NCBI GenBank assembly: GCA_028868515.1
Contig: JAGWUI010000020.1
Span: 1-50,624 of the forward strand
Length of the DNA: 50,624 nt
Source of the DNA: Gammaproteobacteria bacterium
Lineage (GTDB): Bacteria; Pseudomonadota; Gammaproteobacteria; Pseudomonadales; Moraxellaceae
Direction of reading: 5' to 3'
The translations under genes were made by a program, and so were the position numbers. The notes below the pieces were generated by a model. It ran no database searches, was not told where the DNA came from, and saw only the letters and a list, made by a program, of their open reading frames with translations. Shown one piece after another: positions 36,520 through 45,503 of the stretch (position 1 is the stretch's first letter; the number at the start of each line of letters is the position of its first letter).

Positions 36520-37416
36520 TTACAATGTATGATTGAACATCCACTGTAGAGTATTCTGTAGAGGGATAGCTGGTACTTTGCCAATCACGGCGTCCAACTT
36601 TGCACTCGATCCGACTAAGCGGTGAACTTCATTCGCCCGTACAAATGCAGGATTTACTTTAATTTCTGGATTATGACCTGACACTTCCTGCATTATTTGC
36701 AACACGTCAAGTAATGAGTGACCTTGACCGGAACATACATTAAATACCTCGCCTTGAGTTTTGGATTCGAGCAGCAAACGATAACGTTGTACAACCGAAC
36801 GCACATCAGAGAAGTCTCTCACCACATCCAAATTGCCAAGCTCTAATATAGGAGCGCGCCGTTTAAAATGATCAACAATTTTAGGAATCAAAAAATTTAC
36901 TGATTGACCTGCACCAGTATAATTAAATGGGCGAACCACTGTAATCGGTAACCGATCCATCCATAGCCGAGCCATGTATTCCATACTTAGTTTACTGACA
37001 GCATAATCATTGGCAGGTGCAGCCGATACTATTTCATCAATAGGCTCAATTAATGCATTACCATAAATATTTGCACTACTTGCAAGTAATACTGAACGCG
37101 GAATATGCTTACTTTTAATAATCGCTTCCAATAGATTACGAGTCCCAACAACGTTGGTACGATACATCGCATCCACATCATTATGTGCAACGAAGGCAAT
37201 TGCAGCCAAATGCACAACCACATCTGGCTTTACTTGAGTGAGAATATTTACTAGCTGTTCACGATCAAGCACATTGCATAGATAGTTTACACGTGACCCG
37301 CTTGGTTCGATCTCTGTTGAACTTAGACCAACGACAGTATAACCCGCTGTGTGAAGCTCCTCTGCTAAGTAGTGACCAGTAAATCCATTAATTCCTGTGA
37401 TAAGCGCAGTGGCCAA
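36520..37416 (-). CDS. rmd: GDP-6-deoxy-4-ketohexose reductase (Rmd-like)
   Basis: This 298-residue short-chain dehydrogenase has the nucleotide-binding motif ALITGINGFTGHYLAEEL and the catalytic YxxxK as NDYAVSKLSMEY. A Ser-rich SSANIYGN segment provides the third catalytic residue. It directly follows gmd on the same strand, which marks it as the reductase that turns GDP-4-keto-6-deoxymannose into GDP-D-rhamnose (Rmd) or possibly GDP-6-deoxytalose. Fucose synthase (Fcl) is less likely because its epimerase hallmarks are not evident. The start is a TTG with GGAG upstream. Confidence 0.83.
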   Translation of the reverse strand: MATALITGINGFTGHYLAEELHTAGYTVVGLSSTEIEPSGSRVNYLCNVLDREQLVNILTQVKPDVVVHLAAIAFVAHNDVDAMYRTNVVGTRNLLEAIIKSKHIPRSVLLASSANIYGNALIEPIDEIVSAAPANDYAVSKLSMEYMARLWMDRLPITVVRPFNYTGAGQSVNFLIPKIVDHFKRRAPILELGNLDVVRDFSDVRSVVQRYRLLLESKTQGEVFNVCSGQGHSLLDVLQIMQEVSGHNPEIKVNPAFVRANEVHRLVGSSAKLDAVIGKVPAIPLQNTLQWMFNHTL

Positions 37417-37436
37417 AGCTAAACTCCAATGTTGAA

Positions 37437-38471
37437 CTAGAATGAAAGTCCATGAACATTGCGACGAAGATCCGCTTCAACCATCATCTTACAAAGCTCT
37501 TCCAAGTTCGTCTTTGGCACCCAACCTAATTTATTCTTTGCATATGTAGAATCACCGATGAGCAATTCAACTTCTGCTGGGCGATAGAATTTTGGATTGA
37601 TTTTCATAACAGTTTTGCCTGAGGCGGTATCAATTGCAACTTCATTAATATTTGTACCCTGATATGCAACAATAATTCCTGCTGCTTTAAATGCCATGGT
37701 GACAAAATCACGTACGGTTTCAGTTCGATTGGTCGCCAATACAAAAGTATCAGGCTCATCTGCTTGCAACATACGCCACATACCTTCAACATATTCTTTT
37801 GCGAAGCCCCAATCTCGTTTGGCATCAAGGTTGCCAAGCTCGAATGCGTCAAGTTTGCCTAGTTTAATTTTTGCAACGCTATCAGTAATTTTTCGAGTAA
37901 CAAATTCACGTCCACGTAGTGGCGACTCATGGTTAAACAAGATACCACTTGATGCAAAAATTCCGTAAGTTTCACGATAATTGATCGTCATCCAGTGTGC
38001 ATAAAGTTTCGCTACACCGTATGGGCTACGTGGGTAAAAAGGCGTGTCTTCTTTTTGGGGGATCGCTTGTACTTTGCCAAACATTTCTGACGTGGAGGCT
38101 TGATAGAATCGAATTTTTGGGTTGACTATGCGGATGGCCTCAAGCAGATTTAAGGCTCCAATCCCTGTAATTTCAGAGGTCGTAATGGGTTGTTCAAATG
38201 ACACGCCCACAAAACTCTGCGCGGCAAGATTGTAGATCTCGGTGGCACCAGTAGTCTGTAGCAGGCGGATACTTGCGGATAGATCGGTCAAGTCATACTC
38301 GATTAAATGCAAATTATTATTTTTTTCAATCCCAAGTTCTTCAATGCGCCAGAAATTGACTGAACTGGTACGGCGATACGTACCATAGACTTTATAACCT
38401 TTGTTCAGAAGTAATTCCGCTAAATACGCTCCATCTTGCCCTGTAATGCCAGTGATAATTGCTGTTTTCAT
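37437..38471 (-). CDS. gmd: GDP-mannose 4,6-dehydratase
   Basis: Gmd converts GDP-mannose to GDP-4-keto-6-deoxymannose. The 344-residue protein starts with [19 protein letters not shown], the Gmd version of the NAD(P)-binding motif. [29 protein letters not shown] and [19 protein letters not shown] (catalytic Tyr and Lys) follow, with [19 protein letters not shown] diagnostic of the family. The start is taken at the ATG 38471; two more codons upstream are in frame. It is 20 bases upstream of rmd and downstream of manC, giving the full pathway from mannose 6-phosphate. Confidence 0.95.
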   Translation of the reverse strand: MKTAIITGITGQDGAYLAELLLNKGYKVYGTYRRTSSVNFWRIEELGIEKNNNLHLIEYDLTDLSASIRLLQTTGATEIYNLAAQSFVGVSFEQPITTSEITGIGALNLLEAIRIVNPKIRFYQASTSEMFGKVQAIPQKEDTPFYPRSPYGVAKLYAHWMTINYRETYGIFASSGILFNHESPLRGREFVTRKITDSVAKIKLGKLDAFELGNLDAKRDWGFAKEYVEGMWRMLQADEPDTFVLATNRTETVRDFVTMAFKAAGIIVAYQGTNINEVAIDTASGKTVMKINPKFYRPAEVELLIGDSTYAKNKLGWVPKTNLEELCKMMVEADLRRNVHGLSF

Positions 38472-38716
38472 GTCCAACCTCTATTAAGTATTTATAATGT
38501 GAAGAAAATTTAATGGGAAATTCTAGAAAACTCTATTTCCACCAATAAATTAATCGTCAATCCAATTAGTCTCAGCTGAGTTTCTAGCAAAGCGGCCTAA
38601 TAATCTTTGTGATACTCATTTGTTATTCCCTTAATCATCATATTCTTAATGCGCATTCTGCATAAATTCTACAAATTTGATTTCATCGCTAGCATTCGAT
38701 TAGAACTCAAATCTTT

Positions 38717-40141
38717 CTATATTCTTCCGTACTCATCTTTCAATCTCACAATATCATCTTCTCCCAAATAGCTGCCAGATTGTATTTCAATTAACTCTAA
38801 AGGAATGCAACCAGGATTTTCTAAACTATGTACCGTACCTAGGGGAATAAATGTGGATTCATTTTCCGTGACATAATATTGATCTTCGCCGTTAGTTACT
38901 TTTGCAGTGCCTTTCACCACCACCCAATGTTCAGCCCGATGATGATGCAGTTGTAGGGATAATTTTGCTTTGGCATTTACAGTAATACGTTTGACTTGGT
39001 AGCGTTCACCAATGTCAATACAATCATATTTCCCCCACGGCCGAATGATTTCTCTGTGCTGTAGTAGCTCTATTCTCTGTTCATTTTTTAATTGTTCAAC
39101 GATTTTTTTAATTTCTTGCGACTTTTCTTGATGTGCAACTAAAACGGCATCTTTAGTTTCGACAACAATGAGATTTTCTATACCAAGCACAGTGACTAAG
39201 CGAGAAGATGAATAAATATAATTGCGCTGACTTTGTTCGGCGATTACATCACCAAATATCACGTTTTGATTTTGATCTTTTTGGTTAGATTGCCACAGGG
39301 ATGGCCATGAACCTAAATCATTCCAACCTGCATCAAGACATACAACGACACCTTGAGTAGTATGTTCCATTATTGCATAGTCTATTGAGTTTTCTGGAGA
39401 TTGTTGAAATTCTTGTAAGCCAACACGAGTAAAATCTAAATCTATAGTTTTATGCTGCCAAGCATTCAAACAATATTTATAAATATCAGCTTGAAAATGT
39501 TGTAATTCTTTCAAAAATAGCGATGTTTGAAACATAAACATGCCGCTATTCCACAAATATTTTTTGCTTGATACATAGTGTTCGGCTGTTTGTAAATTTG
39601 GTTTTTCTACAAATTTATCCAGTTTATACACACTTTTTTCTGTAATGAGTTGCCCCAGCTTAATGTAGCCATAACCTGTGTGCGGTTCTGTTGGGGTAAC
39701 TCCAAAAACAACCAAATGTTCTAATTGAGCCTGTTGCTTTGCAAGCAAAATGCTGTGCTGGAAGGCTGATAGATCCGCAATATAATGATCTGCTGATAAG
39801 ACGAGCAAGCTGACATTTTGGTTGGGGTAGAGTTCTTGTGCTTGTAGCGCAGCAAGTGTAATCGCTGGGGCGGTATTTTTTGCACAAGGTTCTAGAATAA
39901 TCGAGGCTTGTTCAATATTAATCTGACGCAACTGTTCTGCCACGATGAAACGATGATTTTCATTACAAACAATGATAGGTGGTAGGACGGGTTTAGGAAA
40001 ATTTTCTAACCGTTTCAGTGTTAGTTGTAGCATGGTGTATTGTGGATCCACCAAGTGCAAAAACTGCTTTGGATAGGATTGCCTTGAGAGAGGCCATAGT
40101 CGTGTACCAGATCCTCCCGCCAAAATTACAGGTACAATCAT
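38717..40141 (-). CDS. manC: Mannose-1-phosphate guanylyltransferase / mannose-6-phosphate isomerase
   Basis: This bifunctional enzyme makes GDP-mannose. The N-terminal nucleotidyltransferase starts MIVPVILAGGSGTRLWPLSR, with the G-rich pyrophosphorylase signature, QSYPKQFLHLV and FVEKPN. The C-terminal cupin carries the type II phosphomannose isomerase motif LQLHHHRAEHWVVVKG. At 474 residues it matches AlgA, WbpW and ManC. The ATG at 40141 has AAGGA upstream; the frame continues 21 codons upstream without similarity. It supplies substrate for gmd and possibly for the GT2/GT-C pair nearby. Confidence 0.94.
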   Translation of the reverse strand: MIVPVILAGGSGTRLWPLSRQSYPKQFLHLVDPQYTMLQLTLKRLENFPKPVLPPIIVCNENHRFIVAEQLRQINIEQASIILEPCAKNTAPAITLAALQAQELYPNQNVSLLVLSADHYIADLSAFQHSILLAKQQAQLEHLVVFGVTPTEPHTGYGYIKLGQLITEKSVYKLDKFVEKPNLQTAEHYVSSKKYLWNSGMFMFQTSLFLKELQHFQADIYKYCLNAWQHKTIDLDFTRVGLQEFQQSPENSIDYAIMEHTTQGVVVCLDAGWNDLGSWPSLWQSNQKDQNQNVIFGDVIAEQSQRNYIYSSSRLVTVLGIENLIVVETKDAVLVAHQEKSQEIKKIVEQLKNEQRIELLQHREIIRPWGKYDCIDIGERYQVKRITVNAKAKLSLQLHHHRAEHWVVVKGTAKVTNGEDQYYVTENESTFIPLGTVHSLENPGCIPLELIEIQSGSYLGEDDIVRLKDEYGRI

Positions 40142-40280
40142 GCTTTTGTCCTTAAATACGCTATACAGTTCTAAGTTGTCCTTATTGATTAAGTAAGATA
40201 CCATGAATAGGTTTGCATCAGGTCTTTTTTAATGAAAAATTGATGCAGTTTTCAAGTTTGTTGATATGATTCTTATCAGT

Positions 40281-40991
40281 TTATTTTTTAAATATAACCA
40301 CCAAGTTTCCATAAGAAAAAAAATAGATAGTTAAAGGAAAATAAATTTTCTTTATACAATAGCCAATAAATCTTCCTAAAAGTAGTCTGCATAGATTAAA
40401 AATAGTTTCACTTAGTCTTTTTGCTTTAATGATTTGACGTTCTCCTCCTAAATAATGAATTTTTAGATTACATATTCTTGATATTTGAATTATTTTTTCT
40501 GTGCCGATCGCATTGACATGAGTAATATCGCCATTCTGGTTTCTCATACCAATTGGCGAGTCGCCATTTGGAAATCTTGCCAGAAAATAGCCATCTTTTT
40601 TAAGCTTAGCTTTAATAGTGTTTACAAATTCAATGATATTTGTAGGGGGAATATGCTCTAGCACATCAAATGCTACGATTAAATCAAATGTACCATCATT
40701 AAAAAGTTCAATAGAATCGTAAGCCTGAAAGCCTTTTCCTGTAGCAGTAGCTATAAGACTCTCATTTATCTCGACTCCGTATATATCCCAGTTTTTCTCT
40801 CTAGCATAGGTTAAGAATCCTCCATTACCAAAACCAATTTCCAAAACTTTTATATTTTTATTATCTAAGTTGCTAATCACTTCTTTTAATTCGATATCGT
40901 AATACCGTCTGGTATAGTCATCTAATATACCAAAGTCTTCCCCCCAGTTTTTCCCAACTAAATAGCTCTCATATATATTATTTTCTTTCAT
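40281..40991 (-). CDS. Class I SAM-dependent methyltransferase
   Basis: This 236-residue protein has the Rossmann-like SAM site VLEIGFGNGGFLTYAREKNW near residue 47, followed by VEINESL and the acidic DLIVAFDVLEHIPP motif. These are typical of methyltransferases that modify sugars or lipid head groups. It is very AT-rich compared with the housekeeping genes. The ATG at 40991 has AAGGGA upstream and lies 14 bases inside the end of the flippase gene, so the two are coupled. A target on a glycan is likely from context only. Confidence 0.82.
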   Translation of the reverse strand: MKENNIYESYLVGKNWGEDFGILDDYTRRYYDIELKEVISNLDNKNIKVLEIGFGNGGFLTYAREKNWDIYGVEINESLIATATGKGFQAYDSIELFNDGTFDLIVAFDVLEHIPPTNIIEFVNTIKAKLKKDGYFLARFPNGDSPIGMRNQNGDITHVNAIGTEKIIQISRICNLKIHYLGGERQIIKAKRLSETIFNLCRLLLGRFIGYCIKKIYFPLTIYFFSYGNLVVIFKK

Positions 40992-42711
40992 GGTGTTCCC
41001 TTGTAATGGCAATTATCTGATCACAGTTGGCGACAGCACTTTCTCGATGTGCAATGATCACCATGGTTTTTTGTCCACTTAAACTTTGAATCGCTTCATT
41101 GACGGCGGCTTCGGTTTCTGTATCTAAAGCACTGGTTGCTTCATCCATAAATAAGATTTGTGGATTTTTATACAGAGCTCGAGCAATACCTATACGTTGT
41201 CGTTGTCCGCCTGAGAGCATTACGCCTCGTTCACCAACGATAGAGTCATAACCTTGTGGCAGTTGTTGCGTAATAAAACTGTCAATCTGAGCCTGCTGTG
41301 CAGCAAGTTTAACGGCTTGCATGTCTATGTCACTTCCTGCGACGCCAAAGGCAATGTTTTCTGCCACAGTTTTATCGGCAAGATAAATATGCTGTGGTAC
41401 ATAACCGATGATATTGCGCCATGAAGACCAATGGTCAGGTATTAACTCCACGCCATCAATAAGAACTCTACCATTTTGAGGCTGCAATAAGCCCAGCATG
41501 ATATCCATTAACGTGCTCTTGCCACTGCCACTTTTTCCAACGATACCAATACAACTGTTTTTATCAATTGTTAAATTGAAACCCTGCAAAACAGGGTGGT
41601 CTGAGCGATTGGGGTAAGCAAAGCTGAGGTTTTCAATTTTAATTTCTTTCCGAAATTGGATCGTGGATAAGCGAGATGGTGAGGCATTCTCATAATGCTC
41701 CAAAGAGAACTCTGGTTGTAGGATATTAAATGTCTGCTGAGCAAATTTAATTTGAGTAATTGAACGATACATAATCTGTGCGGCAGGCAACATACGGTAA
41801 GCTGCGAAGCCATATAAACCAAGAACCGGTAAAATATGTGATACGTCTTTTCCTGACATTACTAGAATAATTGCGAGAATAATTAAGCTGCCATAACCTA
41901 CAGTTTCAATGATATAAAGAGGAATTTGTCCTAGGGTATCTCGTGTTGCAATATGCCGTGCAAAAATCCGCGAAGATTGCTCAAAACTGTCGATATAACC
42001 TTGTTTGGCATTATTAATCATCACGTCTTTAATGCCCCCCAGTGCTTCTTGACAGGACTGATAGCGCTCGCTATTTGCGTCTGTAAAACTTTTTCCAATT
42101 TGATCTAGCTTTCTGCGTACTAGCCAATAAATAGTTAAATAGAATCCGCTTAATACGCTTGCTGTCGAGATTGCCATTATAGGGTCATAGATTAATAGAA
42201 CACCGATCATAGCCAGTAAAACGACTCCAGATGACATTAGGTTCAATGAGGGAATAATCATTGCTGCAATCAGATGGTCGATTTCAGACAGGATATTTGT
42301 TATGAGTGCAGAACTGTTACGTTGCACAAAGAATTCATAGGTTTGTTGAAGATAAATTTTGAGAAGCCGTGTGGCAAAGTAATGCCGTTGTAAACTGGAG
42401 AAACGATTTAATGCGTATTGAGAGAGAACTTTGATACACGTTGAAAACACAACGATGATTAAGGAAACAAAACCCAAATACATAATAAATTGCTGCGGGG
42501 TATTGCTAGAAGACAAGTAGTACAGTTTTTTTAACAGCGTATTACTTTCAATGACGCTTGGATTCGATAAGACTGCCAGAAAAGGCATAATAGATACGAC
42601 ACCAGCTGCTTCGATAAACGCCATAATCATGACAAGGGCAAGCACAAGTAATAACTTGCGTTTATCAAGAGGTGTGAGAATCTGCCAAAGCTGTGTTAGG
42701 GTGGTGAACAC
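40978..42711 (-). CDS. PglK-like ABC transporter (lipid-linked glycan flippase)
   Basis: This 577-residue half-transporter has an N-terminal six-helix membrane domain (about residues 15-320) and a C-terminal ATPase. The ATPase shows Walker A GIVGKSGSGKSTLMD, the Q-loop region GYVPQHIYLADKTVAENI, signature LSGGQRQRIGIARAL and Walker B ILFMDEATSALD. The membrane domain resembles PglK/WlaB of Campylobacter, which flips lipid-linked oligosaccharide, for example LDKRKLLLVLALVMIMAFIE and the VVSIMPFLAVLS segment. It sits in a gene string with GT2 upstream and the methyltransferase downstream. Lipid A exporters (MsbA) share the layout, so the glycan role is inferred from similarity and context. Confidence 0.82.
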   Translation of the reverse strand: MFTTLTQLWQILTPLDKRKLLLVLALVMIMAFIEAAGVVSIMPFLAVLSNPSVIESNTLLKKLYYLSSSNTPQQFIMYLGFVSLIIVVFSTCIKVLSQYALNRFSSLQRHYFATRLLKIYLQQTYEFFVQRNSSALITNILSEIDHLIAAMIIPSLNLMSSGVVLLAMIGVLLIYDPIMAISTASVLSGFYLTIYWLVRRKLDQIGKSFTDANSERYQSCQEALGGIKDVMINNAKQGYIDSFEQSSRIFARHIATRDTLGQIPLYIIETVGYGSLIILAIILVMSGKDVSHILPVLGLYGFAAYRMLPAAQIMYRSITQIKFAQQTFNILQPEFSLEHYENASPSRLSTIQFRKEIKIENLSFAYPNRSDHPVLQGFNLTIDKNSCIGIVGKSGSGKSTLMDIMLGLLQPQNGRVLIDGVELIPDHWSSWRNIIGYVPQHIYLADKTVAENIAFGVAGSDIDMQAVKLAAQQAQIDSFITQQLPQGYDSIVGERGVMLSGGQRQRIGIARALYKNPQILFMDEATSALDTETEAAVNEAIQSLSGQKTMVIIAHRESAVANCDQIIAITREHHERK

Positions 42712-42720
42712 ATTAGTCCC

Positions 42721-43572
42721 TTATTTATTGTCTTTATACATCAAGGCAGTCATTTGTTCTGAAATTAGCCCCATTAAGAAAATCATGATACTGCCCATAT
42801 ACAGCAATGCGCTCATATTAGTAAAACGATGAAACTCATATAGCGTGTAGCCGTACCAACCCGTTGCCATTAAAAAAATTAAAAAGGATATCGGCAGAAA
42901 CATTTTTAATGGTGAGAATAAGGTTGCAATTTTGAAAATGATGAGTAGAAATCTAATCCCATCTTTTATTGGGTGAATATGGCTTTTTCCAATTCGTTTT
43001 GCTGCATGAATGGGAATATAGGTGACTGAGTAACCTGCACGAAAAAATGCCATCGTACTAGTCGTTGGATAAGAAAATCCGTTCGGTAGCAAATATAAAA
43101 ACTCTCGGAATTTATCGGTTCTGACCGCACGTAACCCGGAAGTTAAGTCCTCGACTTTATGTTCGGTCATATAGGTCGCAAGATGGTTATATAAAGCGTT
43201 AGCGAGACCTCGGCCGACGCTCGCCTGAGAGCCACGTTGTCTTGCCCCAACAACAAGATCATAACCTTGCTCAACTTTCTCAAGCAGTCTCGGAATATCT
43301 TGAGGATCGTGCTGCCCATCGGCATCCATGAACACAATGACTTCACCAGTTGCAGTTCTGGCCCCAGTTTTAATGGCTGCACCATTTCCCTTAGAGTAGG
43401 CGTGGGATGTTACTTTAGCTCCAGCTTGCTCTGCAATTTGCTGGGTGTTATCAGTTGACCCGTCATTGACGACAATAACTTCCGCGTGGGGAACAGTTTG
43501 TTTGATTTTCTGAATGGTCAAACCAATTGCACCAGCTTCATTTTTGGCGGGTAATACGATACTGATATTCAT
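42721..43572 (-). CDS. Polyprenyl-phosphate glycosyltransferase (GT2, DPM1/GtrB-like)
   Basis: The 283-residue protein transfers a sugar from a nucleotide to polyprenyl phosphate. The GT2 catalytic domain begins ISIVLPAKNEAGAIGLTI and has VIVVNDGSTDNT, the DXD-like FMDADGQHDP and the VEDLTSGLRAVR loop. The C-terminus has two hydrophobic helices (about residues 208-240 and 250-275), as in GtrB, ArnC and bacterial polyprenol-phosphate-mannose synthases. It overlaps the upstream GT-C/TPR gene by four bases (ATGA) and is 9 bases from the flippase gene. Such an enzyme produces exactly the donor that GT-C enzymes use, so a joint role with the two genes upstream is likely. Confidence 0.88.
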   Translation of the reverse strand: MNISIVLPAKNEAGAIGLTIQKIKQTVPHAEVIVVNDGSTDNTQQIAEQAGAKVTSHAYSKGNGAAIKTGARTATGEVIVFMDADGQHDPQDIPRLLEKVEQGYDLVVGARQRGSQASVGRGLANALYNHLATYMTEHKVEDLTSGLRAVRTDKFREFLYLLPNGFSYPTTSTMAFFRAGYSVTYIPIHAAKRIGKSHIHPIKDGIRFLLIIFKIATLFSPLKMFLPISFLIFLMATGWYGYTLYEFHRFTNMSALLYMGSIMIFLMGLISEQMTALMYKDNK

Positions 43573-45503
43573 TGACGACCTTTCTCCTTGTCCATGCCTG
43601 CAAGTCTACCAGCTTGCATATCAGCCTGTATATCTGCTCTTAACTTTCGCATAATCGCCTGATTATCTGGTGAGCCGATGAGCTGTTGTTGATACTCGCG
43701 TTCAGTCTTATTCAGTAACTGCAATGCCAATTGTGGGTAACCACGATGATCTAGATCAGATATCGCGATCTGCGCTAAATTGATTCTCTGGAACTGTATC
43801 GCATATGCTTCATAATGTGAGTAAGCCTGATTGACGTCGCCTTTTGCTAAATAAAGTTGCCCTTGTAATAGTTGGGTGAGCGGACCCATTCCATAGCGTT
43901 GGTAGCTGGTATTATTTTGAATTAATTCATTTAATAATGCGACGAGCTCATCTGCATGCAGTGCGGCTAATCTTGAATTACTAGCAACGGTTTCTACTAA
44001 GCTACGCAAGCCCATGACATCATCGGGCTCAATACGCTGTACTAATAATTGCTGCCGTAGTTGTTGGAAATCAGATGATTTTTCCTCATTCATCTTTATT
44101 TTTTGTTGTATCAGTTGAATCATCAGCGCGCCATTTGGGTGATATTGAATGGCTCGTATCAATACCTGATTGGCTTGTTGATACTGGTCAGCATTCATCA
44201 ATAGATCAGCAAATTTGGCCTGTGCACGCGCAGAGTCAGGGCTATTTTGGGCCCAATAGATTTGTAGTTTACTTGTATTTGACCATAACATCGCTCTCTG
44301 CCATGTCAGTGTCGCCAATATGCCTAGGACCAATATGCTCGCAAGTATGCCAATACTCGGTTTAACTTTTTCTGATAATGTAGACAGTCCAGCCGCGACT
44401 GGTAAGAACAAAAAGATAGCTGCGACATAGTTGCGATGCTCAAAATACAGTTCAAGCCCAATGACTGTAGATTCCATCAGATGCGCCGCAACAAAGAATA
44501 AGATCGCCAATGCCAGCAAAGGATATTTTTTTCTACAGACAAAAGCGCTTACCAATAAAGTCAATAAAAATAGAATAGAGAAAAGTGTGCTGGGTGGAAA
44601 TAGCCACCCTCGAGATATTTGATAGCCATCTTGGAATAGTCCGTATCCTTCAATACGCGGGATAAATAATAGTTTTAAATAATCAATCATCACTCGTCCC
44701 TCCGTCCATAATCGTTCCATTTGATTAAACGGACGAGTAGGCCATGGATTGGGAGATAAATCGATGTAGCGTATGAGCATCACTGCTATCGCTAATGAGG
44801 GTAGCCATAAGCAGAAAGCGCGCCATTGCCATAATGGCTTATTGTTTTGACTTGGATTACAAAACTCAATTACTACGATGAGTAATGGGAGTAAAGCCCC
44901 ATTTTCTTTGCTCAACGTCGCCAAGATCGTACCAAGCCCAATTGACAAGGTCATGAGTGCATAAGCCAACATTGGCTTACTATTTAATATTCCACGCCCT
45001 TTAAAGTACCCAACTATTGCCAGCAAACTAAACAACAATGGTAATTGCGCCATGCGTTGAATGACATAGGCTGTAGTTGAAACAAATAATGGGTGCAATA
45101 GCCAGAAGCTTGCGGATAGAAGTGCAATCCATACAATTTTTTCTTTTGTGTACCCGTATGATTTGAGCAGTAGTACGGTTACCCAGTAGAGTAATACCCC
45201 GCACAGGAGGTGGATGATCAGATTGATGATTTTGAAAGGCTTTGCGTTATGGTTAAACCATGCATCCGCTTGCGGTACAAATGTCAGCAGTGAAATGGGT
45301 CTTCCAGTAGGTCCAGCAATGCCGTTCATGACAAATTGTCTAGCATTTTCCCACTGGTGCATATCGCCATATTTGTTCATTTCTCCAAGATTGGGAAAAT
45401 CGTCAAATAAAAAGCCACCTTGTAAACTTGGAAAATAAACCAATACAGTCAGCAGCAATACTCCAAGTAACGCTATCTTTGACCAATCGCTACGCCGTAT
45501 CAT
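43569..45503 (-). CDS. GT-C membrane glycosyltransferase with TPR-like C-terminus, paralogue A (TMTC-like)
   Basis: The 644-residue protein has an N-terminal membrane part of about ten hydrophobic segments (residues about 10-420) and a soluble helical C-terminus with TPR-like repeats (about 425-620). The first periplasmic loop has GGFLFDDFPNL, with the Asp-Asp pair at residues 34-35 where GT-C enzymes keep catalytic acids. GRPISLLTF, LHPLFVSTTAYVIQRMAQLP and FEHRNYVAAIFLFLP have counterparts in eukaryotic TMTC O-mannosyltransferases. The C-terminus repeats patterns such as ADLLMNADQYQQANQVL. Its start overlaps the stop of paralogue B by four bases, and its stop overlaps the GT2 gene. A role in transferring a polyprenyl-linked sugar to pilin or another exported protein is inferred. 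Confidence 0.78.
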   Translation of the reverse strand: MIRRSDWSKIALLGVLLLTVLVYFPSLQGGFLFDDFPNLGEMNKYGDMHQWENARQFVMNGIAGPTGRPISLLTFVPQADAWFNHNAKPFKIINLIIHLLCGVLLYWVTVLLLKSYGYTKEKIVWIALLSASFWLLHPLFVSTTAYVIQRMAQLPLLFSLLAIVGYFKGRGILNSKPMLAYALMTLSIGLGTILATLSKENGALLPLLIVVIEFCNPSQNNKPLWQWRAFCLWLPSLAIAVMLIRYIDLSPNPWPTRPFNQMERLWTEGRVMIDYLKLLFIPRIEGYGLFQDGYQISRGWLFPPSTLFSILFLLTLLVSAFVCRKKYPLLALAILFFVAAHLMESTVIGLELYFEHRNYVAAIFLFLPVAAGLSTLSEKVKPSIGILASILVLGILATLTWQRAMLWSNTSKLQIYWAQNSPDSARAQAKFADLLMNADQYQQANQVLIRAIQYHPNGALMIQLIQQKIKMNEEKSSDFQQLRQQLLVQRIEPDDVMGLRSLVETVASNSRLAALHADELVALLNELIQNNTSYQRYGMGPLTQLLQGQLYLAKGDVNQAYSHYEAYAIQFQRINLAQIAISDLDHRGYPQLALQLLNKTEREYQQQLIGSPDNQAIMRKLRADIQADMQAGRLAGMDKEKGRQ

